Assembly: GCF_032854445.1 (NCBI RefSeq)
Contig: NC_088295.1
Coordinates: forward strand, 40,659,385-40,723,384
DNA: 64,000 nucleotides
DNA from: Liolophura sinensis
Lineage: Eukaryota > Mollusca > Polyplacophora > Chitonida > Chitonidae
Direction of reading: 5' to 3'
Below the pieces are notes generated by a model. The model was not told the origin of the DNA. It made no database searches and saw only the letters and a program-made list of their open reading frames with translations. Positions 26,941 to 38,152 of this stretch are shown one piece after another; positions within the stretch are counted from its first letter, which is position 1, and every line of letters begins with the position of its first letter. The translations under genes were made by a program, and so were the position numbers.

Positions 26941-27204
26941 TTAGCATCGAAATCGCAATTTTTAATCAGTGGGGAGCATGTGCCTTATATAGTAACTAAG
27001 CTTCGAAATTTTGATGTGACTATTGCCATATTCAACGCATATTTATTTTTAAAGAATGATCTATGCTGGTCTGCAGCGTACAAATTTATATAGGTTATAA
27101 ATGGATGAAGGCCAATCGATTACTTTTCATATCTGAACCTAAAGGTTTAGAAAAAGTTGCACGTGACGTCAATGAGCCCGATACAAACGAATGGCGACAT
27201 ACTT

Positions 27205-27350
27205 TATGGGTGAGTGAGTGCTTGGGGTTTAACGTCGAACTCACTATCCCCTTCACGCTGAACACCAAGCGAGGAAGTTATAACTTCCTCTTTTAAGGTC
27301 TTAGGTGTGACTCGACACAGGATTGACCCTGGATCTACCGCCTCCCGAGG
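27205..27350 (-). mobile_element. Repeat fragment with GTGAGTGAGTGCTTGGGGTT end
   Basis: Matches the reversed tail of the family B type (GCTTGGGGTTT then AACGTCG). The body contains a short palindrome, GAGGAAGTTATAACTTCCTC, at about 27273-27292. Confidence 0.55.
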
Positions 27351-28309
27351 CGAACATACTTTATGGATATGGTGCATACAAAGCCCACATTGTTCACAAT
27401 ATATTTGGTTGCATATTATGTAATTATGACTTCTAAGAAAATAAATAAAGCCATTTTCAGCTACAGTTTTGATTTGTCTGTACTTCATTTACTTCATTTT
27501 TATGTTTGTCTTTAATAATACAAATTATCCTTTACTAAGTTTATTCCTTGCAAAAAGTATGGAAATTCCACTTATAAAGGCTATATGACTTCATATCACA
27601 TATCCGACCTTAAAATGCCATCGACTCGAAGTTTTTCCTGTTTTTTAAATTGCGGTATATTTTAATGCCCAAAATAATTCATAAAACAATTTTAAATACT
27701 CTTTGTGCGATAGTTGCTGTCGAGTATCATTTCGCGTGATTGGATTTTCTATGCTCTTTTTTTAAACCTAAACCGATCTTCTTGTAGAATGTGTTTTATT
27801 TCACAGTAACTGTGGAAAGTTATGAAAGTAATTCAAGTTCGTTTGAATAAATGACATTTTCCCCAAAACTTTCTTGGTGCCTGTAGCCTTTGTGAACTGA
27901 TATCATGTCAACAGTTTCCCTCATTTTATTGCAATGTTTGCGATAGTTGTATATATATAGCTAAGTAACACATATAAGTTGAGACATTCATGCATATTCG
28001 ATGGCTCATTATTTAATTCCCATATGCATTAACACATTCACACGAGACATATAGATACGTAATTACATCAAGAATTTCCAAATATATGTATTTCATATTA
28101 CCTGTACTTCAATTCTTCAATTTTCGCAAATCTTAATAATAACTGTGTACTTCTTGCGTTAAACTCTTACTACAATTTCGCCATTTATTAACGCTAAAAT
28201 TCCTCTGCTTGCATACATTGCGATTAGTCTTAAACATTAAAAGTTTCCTTGCAGGCTTAAATTGTTAAGGCGCTGGAATGCTGCGACCAATGAGGTCATT
28301 TGTCTATAT

Positions 28310-28445
28310 CCCAGTTGGGTTTTACCTGTCTGTGGTTTACTCCGGGACTCTGGTTTCTTCCACCCATAAACCTGAAGGCCCTAATAAATATTAAGTAGAG
28401 ATTTTTTTAAATATAAAATGTTAAACATCAATCAAATCAAATAAA
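28310..28445 (+). mobile_element. Family C/D repeat, 3' part
   Basis: GTGGTTTACTCCGGGACTCT, CCACCCATAAACCTG and the tail GTTAAACATCAATCAAATCA. Confidence 0.6.
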
Positions 28446-28496
28446 TATTTAAAATCTCCAGAAGTGAGCCGCGATGTTTTACAGGCAATGCTCTGG

Positions 28497-28600
28497 GCCC
28501 GGTTTCACTAAGCACTCTTTAACTTTACGTTCACTGAATTACCACGGCAACCGGTACTGTAGGCATAAGGTCGTCATGATAGTTACGAGCTTGTAGTCAA
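28497..28600. mobile_element. Diverged relative of the palindromic MITE
   Basis: Keeps the ACGTTCACTGAATTACCACG and ATAGTTACGAGCTTG blocks, but the terminal symmetry is largely lost. It ends at the start of the segmental duplication. Confidence 0.45.
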
Positions 28601-28881
28601 AAGCCACTTTAACTATATTTTTGCAGCTTACTACATTGGTGATACAGTGCCAGTGGCCTTAATTTCGTATAGAAAAAAGCATCCGCCTTAAAGAAAAAAA
28701 CATTGCAATATACAAGAACTAAAAAGTGGCAAATGATTCAAATTCATCCTGGAATAAACACCAATCAATATAATTGCGCTGCATACGCTGTCAACTCTTG
28801 ACAATAATTCACTGCACACTTTTGACGGAGTCTTAAACATTAAACTAAATGCATGTTGTATATTGCCTACTTTTCAAGCTC

Positions 28882-30789
28882 TCAGGGGAGCATATCCAAC
28901 CGTATGTCTGGGCTGAGGGTGTTATGGCGCGAAACACACTTCCGGTGAAACAAAACTGATGGCGAGAAGAAAGGCTTCCAGTTGCCCAAAATATGGCGCG
29001 TCACTGAGGCGCTTCCTGCTGAGCTAACTTTCTCCACATCGTTGTTGGTATCGTCAACCCACATGGACCGCAGCATCATGAACGGATATGCATTTGTGTC
29101 TCGAGCGTACGTAGCTTCTTCTATTTGCAAAATTGTTTTGGAAATCTTGTTAATTAATTTAAGCCTGACGTTGCCGCCATCCTTGTACGTCAACGTCATC
29201 TGTAATTTCTGTGGATTTAGATCAACGTGTTGAATAGCCGCGTATGGTCTAAAACTAGATGCATCCGTCTGACCAACAATTACGGAAGAACCGAAAGGAA
29301 TCCAGTCCAAGTGGTTCGGAGGTAACGGAAGTAGTCGCACATTTCCATCCTGATACATGACAAATATCTGTTCAAATGACGCAGAATACGGAATACGAAC
29401 GTATACACGAAAGAAGTCCACCCTGGACCACGTTTCTTCTGTGTCAGTCCGCCGGAGTTTCATCGTATTGGGAGACAGCCACCAAAAGTCTACCTCCAAA
29501 CCTTCAACGATCACATCCTTGCTGGAATATATTGTGAATACCTTCTCTCCACGTTCACGCCTCATGTTTAGTCGGATAAAGTCAAATTTAATCGCACCTT
29601 CTTTGCCATTTGGGAATTGTTTGTAATGTGGATTCTTCAAAACCAAGCGGATGGAGTTTTCGGACGACTCCAACCATGTAAAATCTGGAATATCCCAAGT
29701 GTGGAGAGTGTTTTCAGAGGAAAAACTCTTGTAATCAGTGGTAGAGTATTCAGCTGTTCTTCCTCGAAACCTAAGCCCTACCTGAAAATCCTCTCCTGGC
29801 AAAATGTCGGTAAGGTTTATCGTGAGAACAGAGCCGACTTCTGATCCCTGGGAGCCCCGGGAGGGGCCATCCACTCGAAAAGTTAAGTCCAGAGTGATTT
29901 TCTCAACTGAACCAAAGTTTATCACTCCCGGGAAATCTCCACTGGCGCCAGATACCTCGAAGGTACGACTCCCATCCGGGGAGCTGTAGTTTCGAAACTC
30001 ATCCGAGAGGCCGTCGTCATTTCCTATTTGCCAGAGTTCTGAAGAAAAAATGTCACAACTGCTAAAATCGGCTTCACGTTTGTTCAGATTGGTCAAGGGC
30101 TGGTATGTGGGCAGTGAAGCAGTCAGTCGGTATCGCCTGGCAGTGTCATGGTAAACTGGGATCTTAACATTGTCCTCTTCAGCGCACGACGTCGAACGAC
30201 TTCTCTGTTCAACCTTAGCAGGAAGAACGTCATCCCGTCCCGGAGAAAGGTTCGTCTGCGAGTCGTCGAGACAGGGAAGCAGGCATTTCACATCCCATTC
30301 TGTCAAACCCGAGTCCGACACGAATAGATCTACTTTGTCAATTTCTATTCCATACTCATCCGCGGATTCTACTTTCAGCACCAGAGAATGTTCCCCGCTT
30401 GGCACCGAAAAGGGCTTTCCAATGCTTCCGCTGGACACCATCACTCCCCAGTAGTCCCCAAAGTGCGAATGTTGTTTGCTGGAGAAACTTCCAACATCTG
30501 TATGGTCAAGCCGTATTACCACCTTGTCGGACCGTCCGTCGTTGGAATACACCCCATTTGAAATGGACACATAACTTGTACGACGTAAACAAAACGTCAG
30601 CGTGACTTCCTCCCCTGGGGTCAAGTGAACAGTTTGCCCTCCTGATGCATCAGCCCTGTTGCGTAAAAAGGTGGAGTTGGGCATGAACCTTTCAGCTTCT
30701 AGAGGAAAGACAACTGCCGAAGCGACATGTGGTCCAATGGCAAAGACAAGGAAAAACACTGAACTGAAGCTTTGTCTCAGAGTTGCCAT
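28882..30789 (-). CDS. Secreted 635-residue protein, paralogue 1 (function unknown)
   Basis: A single-exon frame from ATG at 30789 with an N-terminal signal peptide (MATLRQSFSSVFFLVFAIGP, cleavage likely after ASA near 25). Residues about 28-155 look like a galactose-binding-type beta-sandwich (LEAERF, YVSISNGVYSNDG, DEYGIEIDKVDLFV). A linker with Cys, Ser and Asp follows, then a second beta-rich region at about 250-410 (IFSSELWQIGNDDGLSDEF to GAIKFDFIRLNMRRE) and a further beta-rich C-terminal part. No transmembrane segment and no enzyme motif. Family not recognised; a carbohydrate- or matrix-binding role is only inference. It lies in direct tandem with the copy at 33059-34966 and has no introns, unlike DDX47 and FoxJ1. 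A TATA box lies about 200 bp upstream. Confidence 0.88.
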   Translation of the reverse strand: MATLRQSFSSVFFLVFAIGPHVASAVVFPLEAERFMPNSTFLRNRADASGGQTVHLTPGEEVTLTFCLRRTSYVSISNGVYSNDGRSDKVVIRLDHTDVGSFSSKQHSHFGDYWGVMVSSGSIGKPFSVPSGEHSLVLKVESADEYGIEIDKVDLFVSDSGLTEWDVKCLLPCLDDSQTNLSPGRDDVLPAKVEQRSRSTSCAEEDNVKIPVYHDTARRYRLTASLPTYQPLTNLNKREADFSSCDIFSSELWQIGNDDGLSDEFRNYSSPDGSRTFEVSGASGDFPGVINFGSVEKITLDLTFRVDGPSRGSQGSEVGSVLTINLTDILPGEDFQVGLRFRGRTAEYSTTDYKSFSSENTLHTWDIPDFTWLESSENSIRLVLKNPHYKQFPNGKEGAIKFDFIRLNMRRERGEKVFTIYSSKDVIVEGLEVDFWWLSPNTMKLRRTDTEETWSRVDFFRVYVRIPYSASFEQIFVMYQDGNVRLLPLPPNHLDWIPFGSSVIVGQTDASSFRPYAAIQHVDLNPQKLQMTLTYKDGGNVRLKLINKISKTILQIEEATYARDTNAYPFMMLRSMWVDDTNNDVEKVSSAGSASVTRHILGNWKPFFSPSVLFHRKCVSRHNTLSPDIRLDMLP

Positions 30790-30991
30790 GACAACTTATA
30801 TATATGGGCTATGTGTATAGTAAAACTGTAACTCAACTCAGATTTGAAAGGCCTTTTTTCTCCCTCTTCCTGTAAGTTTGTCAGAATCGTGGCAACACTT
30901 TTGTCATATGACAGTCCCGTGGAAGTAGTCTCAAGAGAGGACATGAGCGAGCGTTGTGAGCAGAGAGGAGCTTAACTCCAGCCGCGCGCTG

Positions 30992-31000
30992 TCCTTATAG
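30992..31000 (-). promoter_or_regulatory. TATA box of paralogue 1
   Basis: CTATAAGGA on the minus strand, about 205 bp upstream of the ATG. A start site about 30 bp downstream would give a 5' UTR of roughly 175-180 bp. The position is conserved in the other copy. Confidence 0.6.
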
Positions 31001-31079
31001 TGTGAACAGGACTTAAATAGATTATGCCATTGGGTAGATATACGCTAGAGAATGCCATGAGTCACAACATTCCTTTTGC

Positions 31080-32755
31080 TGCAAGGAGACTCACCATGGA
31101 AATAAAAAAAAAACACGTTCTTTGAAGGCTTCGTCAAAGTCGGCCAAGGTTTATTTCTTGTACATGCCTATTATATGAGCCTGTAAGTCTATACGGTATA
31201 TCTAGCTTGTAGGTAAAAATCAGTACCCAAATGCGGCGTATATATATGATACTCTGTTTTTGTTTTCATTTATTACAGTTATCAATTTACGTGAAATGCC
31301 CGGTAACTCTATAGCTGCTTTGTTTTAGGTTATAGTTAATCGCCTACATTTCCGGAAGCTATATAGTATAGAGTTTGATGAATATGGGCCAACTCCCAAG
31401 AGAAATAATTTGTTAGTTCTTCACGGTTGTCGGTTAAGATATAAAACATAGACAAGTATATGTTGTACACATGCAAAGGGTCAACTTGCCCCACGGTTAG
31501 GTGTTTTTGGTATCTATGGTTTGAATCCCATGCATAACCAAGTAATAATAACGGGCTCGTTAATAAGGAGAGTTTTACACTTAAGCAGACTGGGGTTGTC
31601 AAGTTTGACTGAAGTCAAAATGTAAAATGCTATTCTAATGCATAATCGTCACAATATTCTTTTTTTTTTTGTTCGTGGGTTTCCCGCTGGCTCTGCTCGG
31701 CCGCCGTCGTATGTTGAGCTAAATATTCTTCAGTATGGCGTATAACACCAGTCATTAAAGAACTACTACAGTGTGAAGACCTGAATGTCTTACAAGGAGG
31801 GTTAAACGATAATGATTGAGATAGTCTGAATTGCTTGCCCAATTTGTTAAAAAAATAGGAATGAATTCAAACCTCCGTCACCAGTTTCGAAGCATAGTAC
31901 GGAATAAAAGTTTTCTGTTGTTTCCAATTTGCCTGGTCTGATGTCATGCAAGAACACCTGGCGTCACTCATCCCTGACGTATAGCAACAAATGACGACGC
32001 CTTTCAAACGCGCACGGCGTCATTCCACCATAACTGCCTTACTGGACGTCACATCTAGTTGACTCCTTGTCACATAAGGAACATTATCACGTCACATCAG
32101 GAAAGTTTTACCCAAACTGCGGAAGATATTGTTCTTGAGGACTCTTCACTTATACGAGTAAAATAGTGTTATCCTTCGTAAATCTTTTTGAATCCTGGTG
32201 TTAGGTCTGTTCCCTAGAGCATCCTTTATATCATTTTAATATTTCCGCGTAGCTTCTCCTAGACTACAGTAGCACTTTAACTTCCCACAAACAACCAATA
32301 CATTTTTTATGCTGTAGGAGTTTGAGTACGGGTGACTGATGTGGTGTTCCGGTTGTTCTAACATTTCGCATCCCATTGCCTCCGTGTGGCCATTTGCCAT
32401 CACACTAGCTGTCGTCGCTGATCTGGGTTTTCTCTCTGCTGTACGTCCTGATTATATCACAGAACTGCAGAACACAGGTTAATCTAATGAGTAATCAAGC
32501 ACATCAGAAACACTGGCCGTGGGCGGCTTTTCAACTGTTTTCGATCCTCTTCCGAAATCACTACCCTATTTTGTTGTCCACCTTGCCACCTTTTCAAAAC
32601 TTATCATATCAAAGATCTAACTATGAAAGTAAATGTGAAGGCCTTAAATGAAAACTTGTTTTTTGACCCTTCGACTAACATTATTAGTTCAGCTTCATGA
32701 ACATTTCCGATAAATGTGTTATATTCTCAAAGTTTAGAGAAAGTGCTTGCATAGT
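31080..32755. other. Spacer between the duplicated secreted-protein genes
   Basis: Non-duplicated sequence with a short SINE relic. It presumably includes the 5' regulatory region of paralogue 1. Confidence 0.5.
31671..31760 (+). mobile_element. Family A SINE, short internally deleted fragment
   Basis: TCGTGGGTTTCCCGCTGGCT joined to GGCCGCCGTCGTATG, then AAATATTCTTCAGTATGGCG. Confidence 0.7.
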
Positions 32756-33058
32756 TAAAAGGCACTTTAACTATATTTTTGCCGCTTACTACATAGGTCA
32801 TGCAGTATTGTTTTTTTTTTTAAAGACCAGTGACCTTAATTTCGTATAGAAAAAAGCATCCGCCTTAAAGAAAAAAACATAGCAATATACAAGAACTAAA
32901 AAGTGGCAAATGATTTAAATTCATCCTGGAATAAACACCATTCAATATAATTGCGCTGCATACGCTGTCAACTCTTGACAATAATTTACTGCACACTTTT
33001 GACGGAGTCTTAAACATTAAACTAAATGCATGTTGTATATTGCCTACTTTTCAAGCTC

Positions 33059-34966
33059 TCAGGGCAGCATATCCAACCGTATGTCTGGGCTGAGGGTGTT
33101 ATGGCGCGAAACACACTTCCGGTGAAACAAAACTGATGGCGAGAAGAAAGGCTTCCAGTTGCCCAAAATATGGCGCGTCACTGAGGCGCTTCCTGCTGAG
33201 CTAACTTTCTCCACATCGTTGTTGGTATCGTCAACCCACATGGACCGCAGCATCATGAACGGATATGCATTTGTGTCTCGAGCGTACGTAGCTTCTTCTA
33301 TTTGCAAAATTGTTTTGGAAATCTTGTTAATTAATTTAAGCCTGACGTTGCCGCCATCCTTGTACGTCAACGTCATCTGTAATTTCTGTGGATTTAGATC
33401 AACGTGTTGAATAGCCGCGTATGGTCTAAAACTAGAGGCATCCGTCTGACCAACAATTACGGAAGAACCGAAAGGAATCCAGTCCAAGTGGTTCGGAGGT
33501 AACGGAAGTAGTCGCACATTTCCGTCCTGATACATGACAAATATCTGTGCCATTGACGCAGAATACGGAATACGAACATATACACGAAAGAAGTCCACCC
33601 TGGACCACGTTTCTCCTGTGTCAGTCCGCCGGAGTTTCATCGTATTGGGAGACAGCCACCAAAAGTCTACCTCCAAACCTTCAACGATCACATCCTTGCT
33701 GGAATATATCGTGAATACCTTCTCTCCACGTTCACGCCTCATGTTTAGTCGGATAAAGTCAAATTTAATCGCACCTTCTTTGCCATTTGGGAATTGTTTG
33801 TAATGTGGATTCTTCAAAACCAAGCGGATGGAGTTTTCGGACGACTCCAACCATGTAAAATCTGGAATATCCCAAGTGTGGAGAGTGTTTTCAGAGGAAA
33901 AACTCTTGTAATCAGTGGTAGAGTATTCAACTGTTCTTCCTCGAAACCTAAGCCCTACCTGAAAATCCTCTCCTGGCAAAATGTCGGTAAGGTTTATCGT
34001 GAGAACAGAGCCGACTTCTGATCCCTGGGAGCCCCGGGAGGGGCCATCCACCCGGAAAGTTAAGTCCAGAGTGATTTTCTCAACTGAACCAAAGTTTATC
34101 ACTCCCGGGAAATCTCCACTGGCGCCAGATACTTCGAATGTACGGCGCCCATCCGGGGAGCTGTAGTTTCGAAACTCATCCGATAGACCGTCGTCATTTC
34201 CTATTTGCCAGAGTTCTGAAGAAAAAATGTCGCAGCCGCTAAAATCGGCTTGACGTCTGTTCAGATTGGTCAAGGGCTGGTATGTGGGCAGTGAAGCAGT
34301 CAGTCGGTATCGCCTGGCAGTGTCATGGTAAACTGGGATCTTAACATTGTCCTCTTCAGCGCACGACGTCGAACGACTTCTCTGTTCAACCTTAGCAGGA
34401 AGAACGTCGTCCCGTCCCGGAGAAAGGCTCGTCAGTGAGTCGTCGAGACAGGGAAGCAGGCATTTCACATCCCATTCTGTCAAATCCGAGTCCGACACGA
34501 ATAGATCTACTTTGTCAATTTCTATTCCATACTCATCCGCGGATTCTACTTTCAGCACCAGAGAATGTTCCCCGCTTGGCACCGAAAAGGGCTTTCCAAT
34601 GCTTCCGCTGGACACCATCAATTCCCAGTAGTCCCCAAAGTGCGAATGTTGTTTGCTGGAGAAACTTCCAACATCTGTATGGTCAAGCCGTATTACCACC
34701 TTGTCGGACCGTCCGTCGTTGGAATACACCCCATTTGAAATGGACACATAACTTGTACGACGTAAACAAAACGTCAGCGTGACTTCCTCCCCTGAGGTCA
34801 AGTGAACAGTTTGCCCTCCTGATGCATCAGCCCTGTTGCGTAAAAAGGTGGAGTTGGACATGAACCTTTCAGCTTCTAGAGGAAAGACAACTGCCGAAGC
34901 GACATGTGGTCCAATGGCAAAGACAAGGAAAAACACTGAACTGAAGCTTTGTCTCAGAGTTGCCAT
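33059..34966 (-). CDS. Secreted 635-residue protein, paralogue 2 (function unknown)
   Basis: Same length and layout as the gene at 28882-30789, with roughly 14-16 amino-acid differences over 635 residues and no indels (about 97-98% identical by eye). Differences include MSNST for MPNST, YWELM for YWGVM, NRRQADFSG for NKREADFSS, and SMAQIF for SFEQIF. Signal peptide, beta-sandwich region, GNDDGLSDEF segment and C-terminus are all kept, so both copies appear functional. The duplicated block extends past the coding region on both sides. It is not a retrocopy insertion, because the flanks and the TATA region are duplicated too. Confidence 0.88.
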   Translation of the reverse strand: MATLRQSFSSVFFLVFAIGPHVASAVVFPLEAERFMSNSTFLRNRADASGGQTVHLTSGEEVTLTFCLRRTSYVSISNGVYSNDGRSDKVVIRLDHTDVGSFSSKQHSHFGDYWELMVSSGSIGKPFSVPSGEHSLVLKVESADEYGIEIDKVDLFVSDSDLTEWDVKCLLPCLDDSLTSLSPGRDDVLPAKVEQRSRSTSCAEEDNVKIPVYHDTARRYRLTASLPTYQPLTNLNRRQADFSGCDIFSSELWQIGNDDGLSDEFRNYSSPDGRRTFEVSGASGDFPGVINFGSVEKITLDLTFRVDGPSRGSQGSEVGSVLTINLTDILPGEDFQVGLRFRGRTVEYSTTDYKSFSSENTLHTWDIPDFTWLESSENSIRLVLKNPHYKQFPNGKEGAIKFDFIRLNMRRERGEKVFTIYSSKDVIVEGLEVDFWWLSPNTMKLRRTDTGETWSRVDFFRVYVRIPYSASMAQIFVMYQDGNVRLLPLPPNHLDWIPFGSSVIVGQTDASSFRPYAAIQHVDLNPQKLQMTLTYKDGGNVRLKLINKISKTILQIEEATYARDTNAYPFMMLRSMWVDDTNNDVEKVSSAGSASVTRHILGNWKPFFSPSVLFHRKCVSRHNTLSPDIRLDMLP

Positions 34967-35180
34967 GACAACTTATATATATGGGCTATATGTATGGTAA
35001 AACTGTAACTCCACTCAGATGAGAAAGGCCTTTTTTTTCTCCCTCTTCCTGTAAGCTTGTCAAAAACGTTGATGCTGTGGTTTGTACACTTTTGTCATAC
35101 GACAGTCCCGTGGATGTAGTCTCAGGCAAGGACATGAGCGAGCGTTGTGAGCAGAGAGGAGCTTAACTCCAGCCGCGTGC

Positions 35181-35191
35181 TGTCTTTATAG
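35181..35191 (-). promoter_or_regulatory. TATA box of paralogue 2
   Basis: CTATAAAGACA on the minus strand at the same place relative to its gene as the proximal copy, and closer to the TATAAA consensus. Confidence 0.62.
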
Positions 35192-36003
35192 TGTGAACAG
35201 GACTTAAATGGATTACGTGATTGGGTAGATATTTGGAACAGAATGTCATGAGTCACATTCCTGTTCCCGTCAGATGTGGTTCCCTGGGCAAACAATTAAG
35301 TAGCTATACACCTCATACAGGCATTTTCATCGTCAGTATCGAAGACAATGGTTTTACGTGTACTGTGAAACGTTTTACCCAGACGACTGCGCCAAATTCT
35401 GACACGTACGTGTTAGGCTAGTAGATTGTTGTTGGATGAAGTACAAAAAAAATTGTCCATTTCACCGTTATTCATTAACCGGTGTTAATGAGGATGTCCC
35501 ACAATTGCCTTGTTGGACTTCACACTAAAGGTTTTGTTGTGTACTCTCGGATGATTGTCTCAGCTATACTTAGACTCGAGATCAAATGAACTGTTCCACT
35601 GTGTAAACTAAGATGACACAATGCTAACGTAGCATTTGTTTTAGTTGTGTAATTTCTGGATTTAATTGGATAGTCACGTAATGAGATAGGGTGTATTTAG
35701 GCTTGTTAGAACATTTTTTCGTCTTGTTTCGCTTGAAATAAAATACTGGAGGTAATAGGTATATATGTAACGTGAGATTTACAAAACGTTACCCGATTGT
35801 ACAAATGAAGTGTCACTTGGCGTGTTCTGAGTATTTGTAAATGACATGGTGTAAACTTTTTATCTCAGATGACACCAGCGGGCTTGTGCGCTGGTCTTGT
35901 TGGTATTATGGCGCCAATCGAGAACGGGTTGCAACATCTACAGAACCAAAGTACAGATCGCTTGAATAATTTACACACATAGCGAGCGTCATGTACCGAT
36001 CGT

Positions 36004-36235
36004 TTATTTATTTGATTTGGTGTTTTACGCCGTACTCAAGAATATTTCACTTATACGACGGCGGCCAGCATTATGGTGGGTGGAAACCGGCCAGATTCCG
36101 GGGGAAACCCACGACCATCCGCAGGTTGCTGGCAGACCTTCCCGCGTACGGCCGCAGAGGAAGCCAGCATGAGATGGACTTGAACTCACAGCGACCGCAT
36201 TGTTGAGAGACTCCTGGGTCATTACGCTGCGCTAC
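36004..36235 (-). mobile_element. Family A SINE with 9-bp target duplication
   Basis: Reverse copy lacking the extreme head. ACCGATCGT flanks it at 35995-36003 and 36236-36244. Confidence 0.9.
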
Positions 36236-36521
36236 ACCGATCGTCGTGCAGCTGTAACAATCACAATACCTTTACAGATAGAACATACAAGATTGAAGTG
36301 ACACGTAATCCATATATTTTACATATCCCCCAACTTTAGAAGAGTCTCTCTGATCTTATAACTCAATAAAAAAAAAATAAAAAAGAAAAGAATTTAGCGG
36401 GGCCGTGAACGATTTGCCTGGAATGCGAAGGTAGCCTGGCGACCCAGACATAAGCAACGCAGACACAACCCTAGAGGTGGGCGTGCACCAGCCGACAATC
36501 CACTGTCCAAAAGAAACATAC

Positions 36522-36634
36522 ATTGCCAAGCATTACGCTAGTTTCACTGTCTCTGTCTGTGAAGGCGGGCGTGTATTTATTTAATTCGGAGAATTGTACG
36601 TTCTCTTGGGAGATTCCGATAGCCCTCGCTTTTG
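36522..36634 (+). repeat. Left arm of a 114-bp inverted duplication
   Basis: Reverse complement of 37068-37182, with one 2-bp indel and very few mismatches. Reads in frame as LSVKAGVYLFNSENCTFSWE and IPIALAF on the + strand. Confidence 0.9.
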
Positions 36635-37067
36635 CTCATCAGTATAGTTTCAGCTCGGCCAGACTTGGGATACCCCTGTTGGTGATTCCCCGGCTGTTAA
36701 ATGAGAGTAAAATAGTCCAGCGGTTACAGCAGGTTTCATGGTATGCCCTGGCCAACGTGACTTAAGTCCCCCTTCAGCCGATCACAGACGGGCCAGAGGG
36801 CTTTGCTACACAGCCGGCCAATGATATATTGGACTGCGTGTCTCTTGCCACGTCATGGTCGTCGTAGTTGTTGTTCTGGCATATTGTTTTTATACTTATT
36901 GCTATGCCCGTTGTAGGCCGTGTTGTACTACCTATGTGTGCTCCAACGGCTCTGTTATTGATGACACTGTTGTTGGGTATACGCCAGTGTCCGCAGATTC
37001 CCCTACACCTGCTAATATTTTTTTTTTTTGCAGCGCGTGACCCGCGTTTCATGCGTAACCCTTTTCC

Positions 37068-37182
37068 CAAAAGCGAGGGCTATCGGAATCTCCCAAGAGA
37101 ACGTACAATTCTCCGAATTAAATAAATACACGCCCGCCTTCACAGACAGAGAGACGGTGAAACTAGCGTAATGCTTGGCAAT
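37068..37182 (-). repeat. Right arm of the 114-bp inverted duplication
   Basis: The same LSVKAGVYLFNSENCTFSWE reading occurs on the minus strand, inside a longer coding-like stretch. The spacer between arms is 433 bp. Confidence 0.9.
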
Positions 37183-38094
37183 AACTTCCCCAGAAGTCTG
37201 CAAGATGAATTCCCCAGTCATGAGTTCCGCGAGCTGTGAGGGCGTATCGTTAGTCTGAGACAATTTAACCATACATGCCGGACTGGACGAGTTACGTAGA
37301 ACATTTGTGACACACGGGATATGATCGGGACTAACGTGACATTCCCGTAGCACACCCGTGAAGAATATCCAGAGCAGCGGCTGGGGACGACATACCATCC
37401 AGATCGAGTAACCAACCCTATGGATTGCACCGCGAATGCAACAGTTACAAAATGGCCAGGGAATGGTATGGGTGTAGGCCACAACCACAACTCATAGTCC
37501 ACATAGGCGTCATTGTCAACCAGCGGCAGGGTGGCCACGTACGTTAGCAGCTGCGCGAGGGCTTGCAAATCGCGAACCTTGACCGCATCTGCCATAGCCT
37601 CCTAAATAACGTCTGATTTCACTGACAAGCTCGCTACTTTAATGGGGCTTAAAAATGGGCTGAGCTTGGTGGTGTTAAATTATATGTGTACATGTACAGA
37701 CAACCAGCCATCGTCTGAATACAGCGCTATCACGTATTCGAATCCATCTCTCTCTGCACGAAGTCAGGAAGCTTTCCAGGTACATGCATTATATGCGTCA
37801 ACCAGCAACCTTTGGTTACCTACTGACAAATTTTCCCAAGTGTGATGTACAGATCGGGCGGAAAAATTCGTCAGTACTTGGCAAAGGTAGCTTGTTTACG
37901 CGTATATACGTGAACTGGATAGTTCAACCTTAGATAGCAGTTTAAACAATTCAAAGCACGATTTTGTCCAACATGTCTCGTGAAAAACGCACACCTTGTG
38001 AACCGGCTGAAGACAAATGTTTCTGCTATAACTCATGTGTATAAGATCACCATGCAACCCAATTACACAGTCATGTCATTATAAGATAATGTGA

Positions 38095-38152
38095 CCGCTT
38101 TGGTGGCCTAGAGGTTTGAGTGTCCGTCTCGACGTCGGGAGACCTGGGCCGG
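38095..38152 (+). mobile_element. Family B SINE, head fragment
   Basis: Only the tRNA-like head is present: GCTTTGGTGGCCTAGAGGTT, then GTCGGGAGACCTGGG. Not a tRNA gene, since no cloverleaf 3' half follows. Confidence 0.5.

Larger units (their letters stand above)
28603..31075. repeat. Segmental direct duplication, proximal copy
   Basis: Matches about 32757-35255 in direct orientation at an offset near 4.17 kb. It covers the whole gene, about 280 bp downstream and about 290 bp upstream. The distal copy has a poly-T run of about 20 bp near 32810 that this copy lacks. Confidence 0.85.
32757..35255. repeat. Segmental direct duplication, distal copy
   Basis: Partner of 28603-31075. Similarity fades within tens of bases past each end, and no mobile element is seen at the junctions, which favours unequal exchange or replication slippage over transposition. 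Confidence 0.85.
36522..37595. pseudogene. Rearranged remnant of an unidentified, possibly membrane, protein gene
   Basis: From 37595 on the minus strand a frame starts MADAVKVRDLQALAQLLTYV; near 37450 it appears to shift to a second frame (to 37184) with several Cys and NVLRNSSSPACMVKLSQTN. This runs into the right arm of the inverted repeat. The left arm on the + strand continues differently, as AHQYSFSSARLGIPLLVIPR..., a stop, and then a hydrophobic VVVVVLAYCFYTYCYARCR segment that could be a transmembrane helix. This fits a gene whose middle was duplicated in inverted orientation and then decayed. The family is not recognised, and chance open frames are not excluded. Confidence 0.4.

Noticed and set aside
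28982-30605. Plus-strand frames opposite the secreted-protein genes
   Set aside because: Antisense shadows of the 635-codon frames, present in both duplicates for the same reason.
30790-30810. TATATATAAG just upstream of the paralogue 1 ATG as TATA box
   Set aside because: Only about 10-20 bp before the ATG, too close to give a 5' UTR; the box at 30992-31000 fits better.
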